NCBI GenBank assembly: GCA_037043455.1
Contig: JAWPHD010004493.1
Location: forward strand, 1-64,000
Direction: 5' to 3'
DNA: 64,000 bases
Origin: Cyrtodaria siliqua
Lineage: Eukaryota; Mollusca; Bivalvia; Adapedonta; Hiatellidae
Shown here: piece by piece, positions 46,801 to 59,683 of the stretch
Layout of the letters: every line of letters begins with the position of its first letter
How positions within the stretch are numbered: position 1 is the stretch's first letter
Translations under genes and position numbers: made by a program
Notes under the pieces: generated by a model
Seen by the model: only the letters and a program-made list of their open reading frames with translations
Told to the model about the DNA's origin: nothing
Database searches by the model: none

Positions 46801-49800
46801 CTTATACATTCACTCGTGCCATGTTCCGAAACTACTTATACATTCACTCGTGCCATGTTCCGAAACTACTTATACATTCATTCGTGCCATGTTCCGAAAC
46901 TACTTATACATTCACTCGTGCCATGTTCCGAAACTACTTATACATTCATTCGTGCCATGTTCCGAAACTACTTATACATTCATACGTGCCATGTTCCGAA
47001 ACTACTTATACATTCATTCGTGCCATGTTCCGAAACTACTTATACATTCACTCGTGCCATGTTCCGAAACTACTTATACATTCATACGTGCCATGCCCTC
47101 AAACTACTTATACATTCATTCGTGCCATGTTCCGAAACTACTTATACATTCACTCGTGCCATGTTCCGAAACTACTTATACATTCACTCGTGCCATGTTC
47201 CGAAACTACTTATACATTCACTCGTGCCATGTTCCGAAACTACTTATACATTCATTCGTGCCATGTTCCGAAACTACTTATACATTCATTCGTGCCATGT
47301 TCCGAAACTACTTATACATTCATTCGTGCCATGTTCCGAAACTACTTATACATTCATTCGTGCCATGTTCCGAAACTACTTATACATTCACTCGTGCCAT
47401 GTTCCGAAACTACTTATACATTCATTCGTGCCATGTTCCGAAACTACTTATACATTCACTCGTGCCATGTTCCGAAACTACTTATACATTCACTCGTGCC
47501 ATGTTCCGAAACTACTTATACATTCATTCGTGCCATGTTCCGAAACTACTTATACATTCACTCGTGCCATGTTCCGAAACTACTTATACATTCATTCGTG
47601 CCATGTTCCGAAACTACTTATACATTCATTCGTGCCATGTTCCGAAACTACTTATACATTCATTCGTGCCATGTTCCGAAACTACTTATACATTCACTCG
47701 TGCCATGTTCCGAAACTACTTATACATTCACTCGTGCCATGTTCCGAAACTACTTATACATTCACTCGTGCCATGTTCCGAAACTACTTATACATTCATT
47801 CGTGCCATGTTCCGAAACTACTTATACATTCACTCGTGCCATGTTCCGAAACTACTTATACATTCATTCGTGCCATGTTCCGAAACTACTTATACATTCA
47901 TACGTGCCATGTTCCGAAACTACTTATACATTCATTCGTGCCATGTTCCGAAACTACTTATACATTCACTCGTGCCATGTTCCGAAACTACTTATACATT
48001 CATACGTGCCATGCCCTCAAACTACTTATACATTCAGTCGTGCCATGTTCCGAAACTACTTATACATTCATTCGTGCCATGCCCTCAAACTACTCATACA
48101 TTCACTCGTGCCATGTTCCGAAACTACTTATACATTCATTCGTGCCATGTTCCGAAACTACTTATACATTCATTCGTGCCATGCCCTCAAACTACTCATA
48201 CATTCACTCGTGCCATGTTCCGAAACTACTTATACATTCACTCGTGCCATGTTCCGAAACTACTTATACATTCATTCGTGCCATGTTCCGAAACTACTTA
48301 TACATTCACTCGTGCCATGTTCCGAAACTACTTATACATTCATTCGTGCCATGTTCCGAAACTGCTTATACATTCATTCGTGCCATACCCTCAAACTACT
48401 TATACATTCACTCGTGCCATGTTCCGAAACTACTTATACATTCATTCGTGCCATGTTCCGAAACTACTTATACATTCATTCGTGCCATACCCTCAAACTA
48501 CTTATACATTCACTCGTGCCATGTTCCGAAACTACTTATACATTCATTCGTGCCATGTTCCGAAACTACTTATACATTCACTCGTGCCATGTTCCGAAAC
48601 TACTTATACATTCATTCGTGCCATGTTCCGAAACTACTTATACATTCATTCGTGCCATGTTCCGAAACTACTTATACATTCATTCGTGCCATGCCCTCAA
48701 ACTACTTATACATTCATTCGTGCCATGCCCTCAAACTACTTATACATTCAGTCGTGTCATGCCCTAAGACTACTTATACATTCACTTGTTCCATGCCTTC
48801 GAACTACTTATACATTCACTCGTTCCATGCCTTCGAACTACTTATACATTCATTCGTGCCATGTTCCGAAACTACTTATACATTCACTCGTGCCATGTTC
48901 CGAAACTACTTATACATTCATTCGTGCCATGTTCCGAAACTACTTATACATTCATTCGTGCCATGCCCTCAAACTACTTATACATTCAGTCGTGTCATGC
49001 CCTAAGACTACTTATACATTCACTCGTTCCATGCCTTCGAACTACTTATACATTCACTCGTTCCATGCCTTCGAACTACTTATACATTCACTCGTTCCAT
49101 GCCTTCGAACTACTTATACATTCACTCGTTCCATGCCTTCGAACTACTTATACATTCACTCGTTCCATGCCTTCGAACTACTTATACATTCACTCGTGCC
49201 ATGTTCCGAAACTACTTATACATTCACTCGTGCCATGTTCCGAAACTACTTATACATTCATTCGTGCCATGTTCCGAAACTACTTATACATTCATTCGTG
49301 CCATGTTCCGAAACTACTTATACATTCACTCGTGCCATGTTCCGAAACTACTTATACATTCACTCGTGCCATGTTCCGAAACTACTTATACATTCACTCG
49401 TGCCATGTTCCGAAACTACTTATACATTCACTCGTGCCATGTTCCGAAACTACTTATACATTCATTCGTGCCATGTTCCGAAACTACTTATACATTCACT
49501 CGTGCCATGTTCCGAAACTACTTATACATTCATTCGTGCCATGTTCCGAAACTACTTATACATTCATACGTGCCATGTTCCGAAACTACTTATACATTCA
49601 TTCGTGCCATGTTCCGAAACTACTTATACATTCACTCGTGCCATGTTCCGAAACTACTTATACATTCATACGTGCCATGCCCTCAAACTACTTATACATT
49701 CAGTCGTGCCATGTTCCGAAACTACTTATACATTCATTCGTGCCATGCCCTCAAACTACTCATACATTCACTCGTGCCATGTTCCGAAACTACTTATACA

Positions 49801-50662
49801 TTCATTCGTGCCATGTTCCGAAACTACTTATACATTCATTCGTGCCATGCCCTCAAACTACTCATACATTCACTCGTGCCATGTTCCGAAACTACTTATA
49901 CATTCACTCGTGCCATGTTCCGAAACTACTTATACATTCATTCGTGCCATGTTCCGAAACTACTTATACATTCACTCGTGCCATGTTCCGAAACTACTTA
50001 TACATTCACTCGTGCCATGTTCCGAAACTACTTATACATTCACTCGTGCCATGTTCCGAAACTACTTATACATTCATTCGTGCCATACCCTCAAACTACT
50101 TATACATTCACTCGTGCCATGTTCCGAAACTACTTATACATTCATTCGTGCCATGTTCCGAAACTACTTATACATTCATTCGTGCCATGTTCCGAAACTA
50201 CTTATACATTCATTCGTGCCATGTTCCGAAACTACTTATACATTCATTCGTGCCATGTTCGGAAACTACTTATACATTCATTCGTGCCATACCCTCAAAC
50301 TACTTATACATTCATTCGTGCCATGTTCCGAAACTACTTATACATTCACTCGTGCCATGTTCCGAAACTACTTATACATTCATTCGTGCCATGTTCCGAA
50401 ACTACTTATACATTCATTCGTGCCATGTTCCGAAACTACTTATACATTCATTCGTGCCATGCCCTCAAACTACTTATACATTCATTCGTGCCATGCCCTC
50501 AAACTACTTATACATTCAGTCGTGTCATGCCCTAAGACTACTTATACATTCACTCGTTCCATGCCTTCGAACTACTTATACATTCACTCGTTCCATGCCT
50601 TCGAACTACTTATACATTCACTCGTGTCATGCCCTCAAACTACTTATACATTCACTCGTGCC
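43828..50662. repeat. 34-bp satellite array, about 200 copies
   Basis: The unit is TACTTATACATTCATTCG plus TGCCATGTTCCGAAAC. Main variants are TTCATT/TTCACT/TTCAGT/TTCATA and TTCCGAAAC/CCCTCAAAC. The unit lacks stop codons in all three + frames and is not a multiple of 3, so all three frames stay open for kilobases as 34-residue repeats. Higher-order blocks exist: the rare TACGTGCC variant recurs at 46983, 47901 and 49567, spaced by exactly 27 and 49 units. I read this as satellite DNA, not a gene. Confidence 0.95.
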
Positions 50663-50756
50663 TGACCTTGGCTGGGAACCGTTGTAAGATTAAGTACCGG
50701 ATTGTTGGTGTTTTAGTTTGAACATAACTGCTCTTGTGTTCTGACTGCCTGTAAAA

Positions 50757-50853
50757 ATGTTACGGCGAAATGTCTGCGGACGAATATTGTTTCTTTGTGG
50801 AGTTGTGTTACATTGTTTTGTACATTATGAATACGGACGGCAAATCAACGATG
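50757..50853 (+). CDS. Candidate first exon with signal peptide
   Basis: ATG at 50757 (context GTAAAAATGT) is preceded by an in-frame TGA at 50742. The 32 codons read MLRRNVCGR, then the hydrophobic ILFLCGVVLHCFV and polar HYEYGRQIND. A consensus GTATGT donor follows at 50854, leaving phase 1, as usual for signal-peptide exons in front of shuffled extracellular domains. It starts 94 nt after the 34-bp array. No partner exon is recognised to the end of the window, so either the intron exceeds 13 kb of satellites and transposons, or this is a chance ORF. Confidence 0.42.
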
Positions 50854-51029
50854 GTATGTAAACTTTTATAAAATTGGAAATTTCGCAAACTAAAAGGAAA
50901 CACGTATTTTGTTTAGCTGTCAAGACTTTTATAATAATGAATATTTGTCTGCATATACCGAACACGTGCATCCCATTCATTATACCCATGTTTTTGAAGA
51001 AAAAAAAAGGTATATTAAAATCGCCTCCG

Positions 51030-51640
51030 TTTGTCCGTCCGTCCGTCCATCTGTCCGTTACCGCATCTTCTCCTAAACCGCTGAACGGTATTCAACCAAA
51101 CGTAGGGTGTGATATTACCTATGATGACGGCGTGCAAGAGCCACATACTTGTGGGCTCCGAGCCCATGGGCCCTCAGGGGGGAGTGGGGGGTCATATTTT
51201 TCCACATAACTTGGTATATGTAATCGTCTATAAAAGATAAACAACATATCAAAACGATTTTTTTATTTCGCAAACTCGAATGTCTGCCCTGTGGCCGAGG
51301 GTGGGTGGGGCGGGAGGTGGGGATTTGTGGATTTTTTTTTTGTCTCTCAAATTAAACATTATGATGATGGCTCTGTACCCAAGGTCCCTCAGGGGGGTCA
51401 AAAGGTCAAATACACTTACAATACAATTACACTGTCTCTTTTCCATATTCTTGCACATAACTTGGTGTAAGTAAACGTCTACAAAAGATAAGCAACATAT
51501 TAAATGATTTTATTATTTTTATTATATCCAACTCGGACCGTCTGCCCGGGGGCCCAAGGGGTTGGGTGTGGGTGGATATTTTCATACTTTAGCACATTAA
51601 TTGGTATAATAGTCATCTAATAAAGAGATACACAGCATGT
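51030..51640. repeat. Degenerate repeat with three related segments
   Basis: A (GTCC)n run at 51031-51048 is followed by three versions of ACATAACTTGGT-ATAAAAGATAAACAACATA at about 51204, 51454 and 51592, each preceded by G-rich sequence (CTCAGGGGGG, GGTGGGGCGGGAGG). It looks like a dispersed repeat of unknown class. Confidence 0.6.
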
Positions 51641-52391
51641 CAAGCGTTGTTCCCAGTTACAACCCGGATATAATGCTATGTTCTCTCGGCAGCTTTTTTA
51701 CGCCTGATTTTACGCTTGAAACAACTGATTAGAAACGTACACTTCGTTAAAAAGGCACGTTGACTTTTTGTGCTCACATAAAAACATTGCCTGTGTAATA
51801 AATAAATAATTTGGATCTGCACACTTCCTTTATCGGCGCAGCTTGTAGGGGATACAGAGCAATTAGTACACACATAGTTATTCGGGACAGTGTATAGTTA
51901 ATTTTATTCAGTTTATTTGTTAGATAATTCTCTAAGTTGTAACTCTTCCGAATGCTTCTCAGCTGTTTCAGTTCATGTGTTAATAAGAATATTCTGCACT
52001 GCAAGACAATAATGAAGATTAATACTTTGTCTTAAACTATAATGTATCAAACAGACTTCAATGTTGTACTTTTACAATTTTCCACGTCTTTTAAATCACA
52101 AACTGGTCGTTTTTAAATATTGAAAGACCGGCGTCCATATACTCTTTGTGATAGCCACAAATAGGTGACGAATTGCACTATTTAAACGTGCATATATATG
52201 TAATATATTGTCCCAAATTACCATTATAACTCTAATACATTTAAATACCAAAAGATAGGAGAACATCAACCTAAGTAGTTTACTTTTTTCTAATATTTTT
52301 TCTTCTGTTGTGTACACATTATGTTGTAAAAATAATTTGAGAACAATTCTCTGGGACAAGATGTTTACAGCGCTCACTAATCCCTCGAGCG
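51641..52391. other. No gene seen
   Basis: Unique-looking AT-rich sequence between the degenerate repeat and the next satellite. Minus-strand open frames here have no recognisable motif. Confidence 0.5.
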
Positions 52392-55300
52392 GTGTTAATG
52401 GCCAGTGGAGTAACATCAGTGTTAATGGCCAGTGGAGTAACATCAGTGTTAATGACCAGCAGAGTAACATCAGTGTTAGTGACCAGTAGAGTAACATCAG
52501 TCTGCTGAAGAAGTCGACCAGTGGAGTAACATCAGTGTTAATGACCAGCAGAGTAACATCAGTGTTAGTGACCAGTAGAGTAACATCAGTGTTAGTGACC
52601 AGTAGAGTAACATCAGTGTTAGTGACCAGTAGAGTAACATCAGTCTGCTGAAGAAGTCGACCAGTGGAGTAACATCAGTGTTAATGACCAGTAGAGTAAC
52701 ATCAGTGTTAGTGACCAGTAGAGTAACATCAGTGTTAGTGACCAGTAGAGTAACATCAGTGTTAGTGACCAGTAGAGTAACATCAGTCTGCTGAAGAAGT
52801 CGACCAGTGGAGTAACATCAGTGTTAATGACCAGCAGAGTAACATCAGTGTTAGTGACCAGTAGAGTAACATCAGTCTGCTGAAGAAGTCGACCAGTGGA
52901 GTAACATCAGTGTTAATGACCAGCAGAGTAACATCAGTGTTAGTGACCAGTAGTAGAGTAACATCAGTGTTAGTGACCAGTAGAGTAACATCAGTGTTAA
53001 TGACCAGCAGAGTAACATCACTGTTAGCGACCAGTAGAGTAACATCAGTGTTAGTGACCAGTAGAATAACATCAGTGTTAGTGACCAGTAGAGTAACATC
53101 AGTCTGCTGAAGAAGTCGACCAGTGGAGTAACATCAGTGTTAATGACCAGCAGAGTAACATCAGTGTTAGTGACCAGTAGAGTAACATCAGTCTGCTGAA
53201 GAAGTCGACCAGTGGAGTAACATCAGTGTTAATGACCAGCAGAGTAACATCAGTGTTAGTGACCAGTAGAGTAACATCAGTGTTAGTGACCAGTAGAGTA
53301 ACATCAGTGTTAATGACCAGCAGAGTAACATCACTGTTAGCGACCAGTAGAGTAACATCAGTGTTAGTGGCCAGTAGAATAACATCAGTGTTAGTGACCA
53401 GTGGAGTAACATCAGTGTTAATGACCAGCAGAGTAACATCAGTGTTAGTGACCAGTAGAGTAACATCAGTGTTAGTGACCAGTAGAGTAACATCAGTGTT
53501 AATGACCAGCAGAGTAACATCACTGTTAGCGACCAGTAGAGTAACATCAGTGTTAGTGACCAGTAGAATAACATCAGTGTTAGTGACCAGTAGAGTAACA
53601 TCAGTCTGCTGAAGAAGTCGACCAGTGGAGTAACATCAGTGTTAATGACCAGCAGAGTAACATCAGTGTTAGTGACCAGTAGAGTAACATCAGTCTGCTG
53701 AAGAAGTCGACCAGTGGAGTAACATCAGTGTTAATGACCAGCAGAGTAACATCAGTGTTAGTGACCAGTAGAGTAACATCAGTGTTAGTGACCAGTAGAG
53801 TAACAGCAGTCTGCTGAAGAAGTCGACCAGTGGAGTAACATCAGTGTTAGTGACCAGTAGAGTAACATCAGTGTTAGTGACCAGTAGAGTAACATCAGTG
53901 TTAGTGACCATTAGAGTAACATCAGTGTTAGTGACCAGTAGAGTAACATCAGTGTTAGTGACCAGTAGAGTAACATCAGTGTTAGTGACCAGTAGAGTAA
54001 CATCAGTGTTAGTGACCAGTAGAGTAACATCAATGTTAGTGACCAGTGGAGTAACATCACTCTTAGTGACCAGTAGAGTAACATCAGTCTGGTGAAGAAG
54101 TCGACCAGTGGAGTAACATCAGTGTTAATGAACAGCAGAGTAACATCAGTGTTAGTGACCAGTAGAGTAACATCAGTGTTAGTGACCAGTAGAGTAACAT
54201 CAGTCTGCTGAAGAAGTCGACCAGTGGAGTAACATCAGTGTTAATGACCAGCAGAGTAACATCAGTGTTAGTGACCAGTAGAGTAACATCAGTCTGCTGA
54301 AGAAGTCGACCAGTGGAGTAACATCAGTGTTAATGACCAGCAGAGTAACATCAGTGTTAGTGACCAGTAGAGTAACATCAGTGTTAGTGACCAGTAGAGT
54401 AACATCAATCTGCTGAAGAAGTCGACCAGTGGAGTAACATCAGTGTTAATGACCAGCAGAGTAACATCAGTGTTAGTGACCAGTAGAGTAACATCAGTCT
54501 GCTGAAGAAGTCGACCAGTGGAGTAACATCAGTGTTAATGACCAGCAGAGTAACATCAGTGTTAGTGACCAGTAGAGTAACATCAGTGTAAGTGACCAGT
54601 AGAGTAACAGCAGTCTGCTGAAGAAGTCGACCAGTGGAGTAACATCAGTGTTAATGACCATTAGAGTAACATCAGTGTTAGTGACCAGTAGAGTAACATC
54701 AGTGTTAGTGACCAGTAGAGTAACATCAGTGTTAGTGACCAGTAGAGTAACATCAGTGTAAGTGACAAGTAGAGTAACATCAGTGTTAACATCAGTGTTA
54801 GTGACCAGTAGAGTAACATCAGTGTTAGTGACCAGTAGAGTAACATCAGTGTTAGTGACCAGTATAGTAACATCAATGTTAGTGACCAGTGGAGTAACAT
54901 CAGTGTTAGTGACCAGTATAGTAACATCAATGTTAGTGACCAGTAGAGTAACATCAGTGTTAGTGACCAGTAGAGTAACATCAATGTTAGTGACCAGTGG
55001 AGTAACATCAGTGTTAATGACCAGCAGAGTAACATCAGTGTTAGTGACCAGTAGAGTAACATCAGTGTTAGTCGACCAGTAGAGTAACATCAGTGTTAGT
55101 GACCAGTAGAGTAACATCACTGTTAGCGACCAGTGGAGTAACATCAGTCTGCTGAAGAAGTCGACCAGTAGAGTAACATCAGTGTTAGTGACCAGTAGAG
55201 TAACATCATGGTTAGTGACCAGTAGAGTAACATCAGTGTTAGTCGACCAGTAGAGTAACATCAGTGTTAGTGACCAGTAGAGTAACATCAGTGTTAGTGA

Positions 55301-57518
55301 CCAGTAGAGTAACATCAGTGTTAGTCGACCAGTAGAGTAACATCAGTGTTAGTGACCAGTAGAGTAACATCACTGTTAGCGACCAGTAGAGTAACATCAG
55401 TCTGCTGAAGAAGTCGACCAGTAGAGTAACATCAGTGTTAGTGACCAGTAGAGTAACATCATTGTTAGTGACCAGTAGATTAACATCAGTGTTAGTCGAC
55501 CAGTAGAGTAACATCAGTGTTAGTGACCAGTAGAGTAACATCAGTGTTAGTGACCAGTAGAGTAACATCAGTCTGCTGAAGAAGTCGACCAGTGGAGTAA
55601 CATCAGTGTTAATGACCAGCAGAGTAACATCAGTGTTAGTGACCAGTAGAGTAACAGCAGTCTGCTGAAGAAGTCGACCAGTGGAGTAACATCAGTGTTA
55701 GTGACCAGTAGAGTAACATCAGTGTTAGTCGACCAGTAGAGTAACATCAGTGTTAGTGACCAGTAGAGTAACATCAGTGTTAGTGACCAGTAGAGTAACA
55801 TCAGTCTTCTGAAGAATTCGACCAGTGGAGTAACATCAGTGTTAGTGACCAGTAGAGTAACATCAGTCTGCTGAATAAATCGACCAGTGGAGTAACATCA
55901 GTGTTAATGACCAGCAGAGTAACATCAGTGTTAGTGACCAGTAGAGTAACATCAGTATGCTGAAGAAATCGACCAGTGGAGTAACATCAGTGTTAATGAC
56001 CAGCAGAGTAACATCAGTGTTAGTGACCAGTAGAGTAACATCAGTGCTAGTGACCAGTAGAGTAACATCAGTCTGCTGAAGAAGTCGACCAGTGGAGTAA
56101 CATCAGTGTTAATGACCAGCAGAGTAACATCAGTGTTAGTGACCAGTAGAGTAACATCAGTGTTAGTGACCAGTAGAGTAACATCAGTGTTAGTGACCAG
56201 TAGAGTAACATCAGTGTTAGTGACCAGTAGAGTAACATCAGTGTTAGTGACCGGTAGAGTAACATCAGTGTTAGTGACCAGTCGAGTAACATCAGTCTGC
56301 TGAAGAAATCGACCAGTGGAGTAACATCAGTGTTAATGACCAGCAGAGTAACATCAGTGTTAGTGACCAGCAGAGTAACATCAGTGTTAGTGACCAGTAG
56401 AGTAACATCAGTCTGCTGAAGAAGTCGACCAGTGGAGTAACGTCAGTGTTAGTGACCAGTAGAGTTACATCAGTGTTAGTGACCAGTAGAGTAACATCAG
56501 TCTGCTGAAGAAGTCGACCAGTAGAGTAACATCAGTGTTAGTGACCAGTAGAGTAACATCAGTGTTAGTGACCAGTAGAGTAACATCAGTCTGCTGAAGA
56601 AATCGACCAGTGGAGTAACATCAGTGTTAATGACCAGCAGAGTAACATCAGTGTTAGTGACCAGTAGAGTAACATCAGTGTTAGTGACCAGTAGAGTAAC
56701 ATCAGTGCTAGTGACCAGTAGAGTAACATCAGTCTGCTGAAGAAGTCGACCAGTGGAGTAACATCAGTGTTAATGACCAGCAGAGTAACATCAGTGTTAG
56801 TGACCAGTAGAGTAACATCAGTGTTAGTGACCAGTAGAGTAACATCAGTCTGCTGAAGAAGTCGACCAGTGGAGTAACATCAGTGTTAATGACCAGCAGA
56901 GTAACATCAGTGTTAGTGACCAGTAGAGTAACATCAGTGTTAGTGACCAGTAGAGTAACATCAGTGTTAGTGACCAGTAGAGTAACATCAGTGTTAGTGA
57001 CCAGTAGAGTAACATCAGTGTTAGTGACCGGTAGAGTAACATCAGTGTTAGTGACCAGTCGAGTAACATCAGTCTGCTGAAGAAATCGACCAGTGGAGTA
57101 ACATCAGTGTTAATGACCAGCAGAGTAACATCAGTGTTAGTGACCAGCAGAGTAACATCAGTGTTAGTGACCAGTAGAGTAACATCAGTCTGCTGAAGAA
57201 GTCGACCAGTGGAGTAACGTCAGTGTTAGTGACCAGTAGAGTTACATCAGTGTTAGTGACCAGTAGAGTAACATCAGTCTGCTGAAGAAGTCGACCAGTG
57301 GAGTAACATCAGTGTTAGTGACCAGTAGAGTAACATCAGTGTTAGTGACCAGTAGAGTAACATCAGTGTTAGTGACCAGTAGAGTAACATCAGTCTGCTG
57401 AAGAAGTCGACCAGTGGAGTAACATCAGTGTTAATGACCAGCAGAGTAACATCAGTGTTAGTGACCAGTAGAGTAACATCAGTGTTAGTGACCAGTAGAG
57501 TAACATCAGTCTGCTGAA
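52392..57518. repeat. 27/35-bp mixed satellite array
   Basis: The basic 27-bp unit is GTGTTAGTGACCAG plus TAGAGTAACATCA. Every one to ten units, a 35-bp variant (GTCTGCTGAAGAAGTCGACC plus AGTGGAGTAACATCA) intervenes. A 777-bp duplication is visible: the rare CGTCAG variant at 56441 recurs at 57218, and about 225 bp around 56068 is identical to that around 56845. Because 27 is a multiple of 3, long repetitive frames appear on both strands; they are not genes. Confidence 0.95.
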
Positions 57519-57659
57519 GACTAAATACTCAGATGAAGGCTCCAGGTTAGCGTTTTGATTTTTTGTGTATGTGTTTGAAAAGTCAAAATTCTCATCAAAT
57601 AATGAATAATATTACACAGTTAAACTTTCACCAAAATATAAATAAGTTGTTTTTGAATA

Positions 57660-58575
57660 TTCGATACGAGAGAACCTGATTTGAACTCCCCGGTGGACTT
57701 TTTGGCAAGTGACCGTTCCAAGGTGGTAGCCCTATTGTCAACTGTCAAAAGTAGTAGCCCTATTGTCAACTGTCCAAGGTGGTAGCCCTATTGTCAACTG
57801 TCCAAAGTGGTAGCCCTATTGTCAACTGTCCAAGGTAGTAGCCCTATTGTCAACTGTCCAAGGTGGTAGCCCTATTGTCAACTGTCCAAAGTAGTAGCAC
57901 TATTGTCAACTGTCCAAGGTAATAGCCCTATTGTCAACTGTCCAAAGTAGTAGCCCTATTGTCAACTGTCCAAGGTAGTAGCCCTATTGTCAACTGTCCA
58001 AAGTAGTAGCCCTATTGTCAACTGTCCAAGGTAGTAGCCCTATTGTCAACTGTCCAAAGTAGTAGCCCTATTGTCAACTGTCCAAGGTAGTAGCCCTATT
58101 GTCAACTGTCCAAGGTAGTAGCCCTATTGTCAACTGTCCAAAGTAGCAGCCCTATTGTCAACTGTCCAAGGTAGTAGCCATATTGTCAACTGTCCAAGGT
58201 AGTAGCCCTATTGTCAACTGTCCAAAGTATTAGCCATATTGTCAACTGTCCAAGGTAGTAGCCCTATTGTCAACTGTCCAAGGTAGTAGCCCTATTGTCA
58301 ACTGTCCAAGGTAGTAGCCCTATTGTCAACTGTCCAAGGTAGTAGCCCTACTGTCAACTGTCCAAGGTAGTAGCCCTACTGTTAACTGTCCAAAGTAGCA
58401 GCCCTATTGTCAACTGTCCAAGGTAGTAGCCCTATTGTCAACTGTCCAAAGTAGTAGCCCTACTGTCAACTGGTTTATGTTTGTGGTGTCATATACCTTG
58501 CCTTTTATTGATCCTTGTAAAAAGTAAAAAAAAATGTTTCCATGGGTGTTTTTGGTTGACTGTAGTCCGTTTATG
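57660..58575 (+). mobile_element. 3' UTR copy of the RT element carrying a 28-bp expansion
   Basis: Left part (CCCCGGTGGACTTTTTGGCA, GACCGTTCCAAGG) and right part (TTTATGTTTGTGGTGTCATA to CTGTTCGACTTTA) are consecutive pieces of the family's 3' UTR. They are separated by a tandem array of the few bases that normally lie between them. Confidence 0.8.
57717..58472. repeat. 28-bp minisatellite, about 27 copies, born inside a transposon
   Basis: Unit CCAAGGTAGTAGCCCTATTG plus TCAACTGT. The single-copy form CCAAGGCGGTAGCCCTATTG exists in the other 3' UTR copies, for example near 7200. Copies alternate AAGGTAG and AAAGTAG in a partly regular pattern, which suggests amplification of two-unit blocks. 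Confidence 0.95.
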
Positions 58576-58589
58576 ATACATTTGCTGTT

Positions 58590-58945
58590 CGACTTTATCT
58601 TTGTGTTTTACTTCTATTGCACATTAATGCTGCCTTGTTGGTTAGATAATGGTTAATGGCGGGGTGTTCTTTATTTACACTGTCCCGTTTCATTGGGATG
58701 ACTGTAGGGTAAGTGTGAGGTTTGGTGCACCCTAGAACCTGGTTAAAACCACCAGCGGCCTTTTTTGCCACTGACCGTTCCAAAGCGGTAGTACTATTGT
58801 CAACCCTTTTTGTGTTTGTGACGTCATATGCCTTTATTCAGATAACATTGCCATTCATGTTTGTCTTTTTCATGTTTGTCTTTTTGCGTGTTTTGGGGTT
58901 TACTGTGTTCTGTGAAAGCTGCATTTCCAGTTCCACTTTTATACT
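58590..58945 (+). mobile_element. 3' UTR copy of the RT element
   Basis: From CTTTGTGTTTTACTTCTATT to GTGAAAGCTGCATTTCC, same strand as and directly after the previous copy. It belongs to the subfamily ending CTGTGTTCTGTGAAAGCTGC. Confidence 0.8.
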
Positions 58946-59660
58946 TATTTTTAGTAAACACAGCCAATAAACTACAGAAAAATGAATTTATTTTATGAGA
59001 AATTGCATTTTCATTGAAGAGTATATATTATTATAATGTAAGGACAGTAAAATATAAACATCACTAGATCTGATAGTCTGTTACATATTTCAAATATTAA
59101 ACATAGGCTAAAGAAACTCCATATTGTGCTTGTCAGAAAACATAGACCTTTTGAGAAAATATTACATACAACTTGCATAATATATTAATAATTACTATAT
59201 GAATCGTTGACCTGTTATTTGTCCATGTTGCGGTTTTGGTTTATTTCATTTTATTTCATGGAGATCAACAAAATGATAAAAATTGCTACTGAATAGCAAA
59301 AAGTCTTGTAAAACCACACTTAATTTTTTTCCGTTTTATTTCTGCTGTCCTATCTTTTTAATTGCTCTGACTAGTGTCCACTCTTATGACTTAAACATTT
59401 TAGCTGGTAATATATATGTGTACAGGAGGAATATATCGTTAATAATAAAAGAAAACTACGATAAACAGGAGTTCAGTTGATGCACGCACTCACGCACATT
59501 TACACGCACGCGCAAACGCAAACATCCATGCACGCGCACGCACCCACAGACACACACGCACACTCATGTGATGGTAGAAACGCATACCATATTTGTTTAT
59601 AATGTATACAATGTATGTGTTTATTGTTTTTCGTTCATCACTTAAAAGTCGTCAAGGTCT
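58946..59660. other. No gene; CA-rich low-complexity stretch
   Basis: AT-rich sequence with a degenerate (CA/CGCA)n stretch at 59479-59566 (CGCACGCGCAAACGC, ACACACACGCACAC). Confidence 0.6.
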
Positions 59661-59683
59661 GGAGAAGCCTTCCGAATATGTGG

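Noticed and set aside
43799..50687. Giant ORFs of 2288, 1643, 1528, 633 and 478 codons on the + strand
   Set aside because: All are readings of the same 34-bp satellite in three frames. The protein is only the repeat, with no signal peptide, domain or splice signals.
52392..57080. Repetitive ORFs on both strands (MLLYWSLTL and TSRVTSVLV types)
   Set aside because: They come from a 27-bp unit, a multiple of 3 that lacks stops in some frames. Opposite-strand frames are equally open, and breaks occur at each 35-bp unit.
43828..58472. CRISPR-like array
   Set aside because: Units are contiguous tandem repeats without unique spacers, in a eukaryotic context with introns and retrotransposons.
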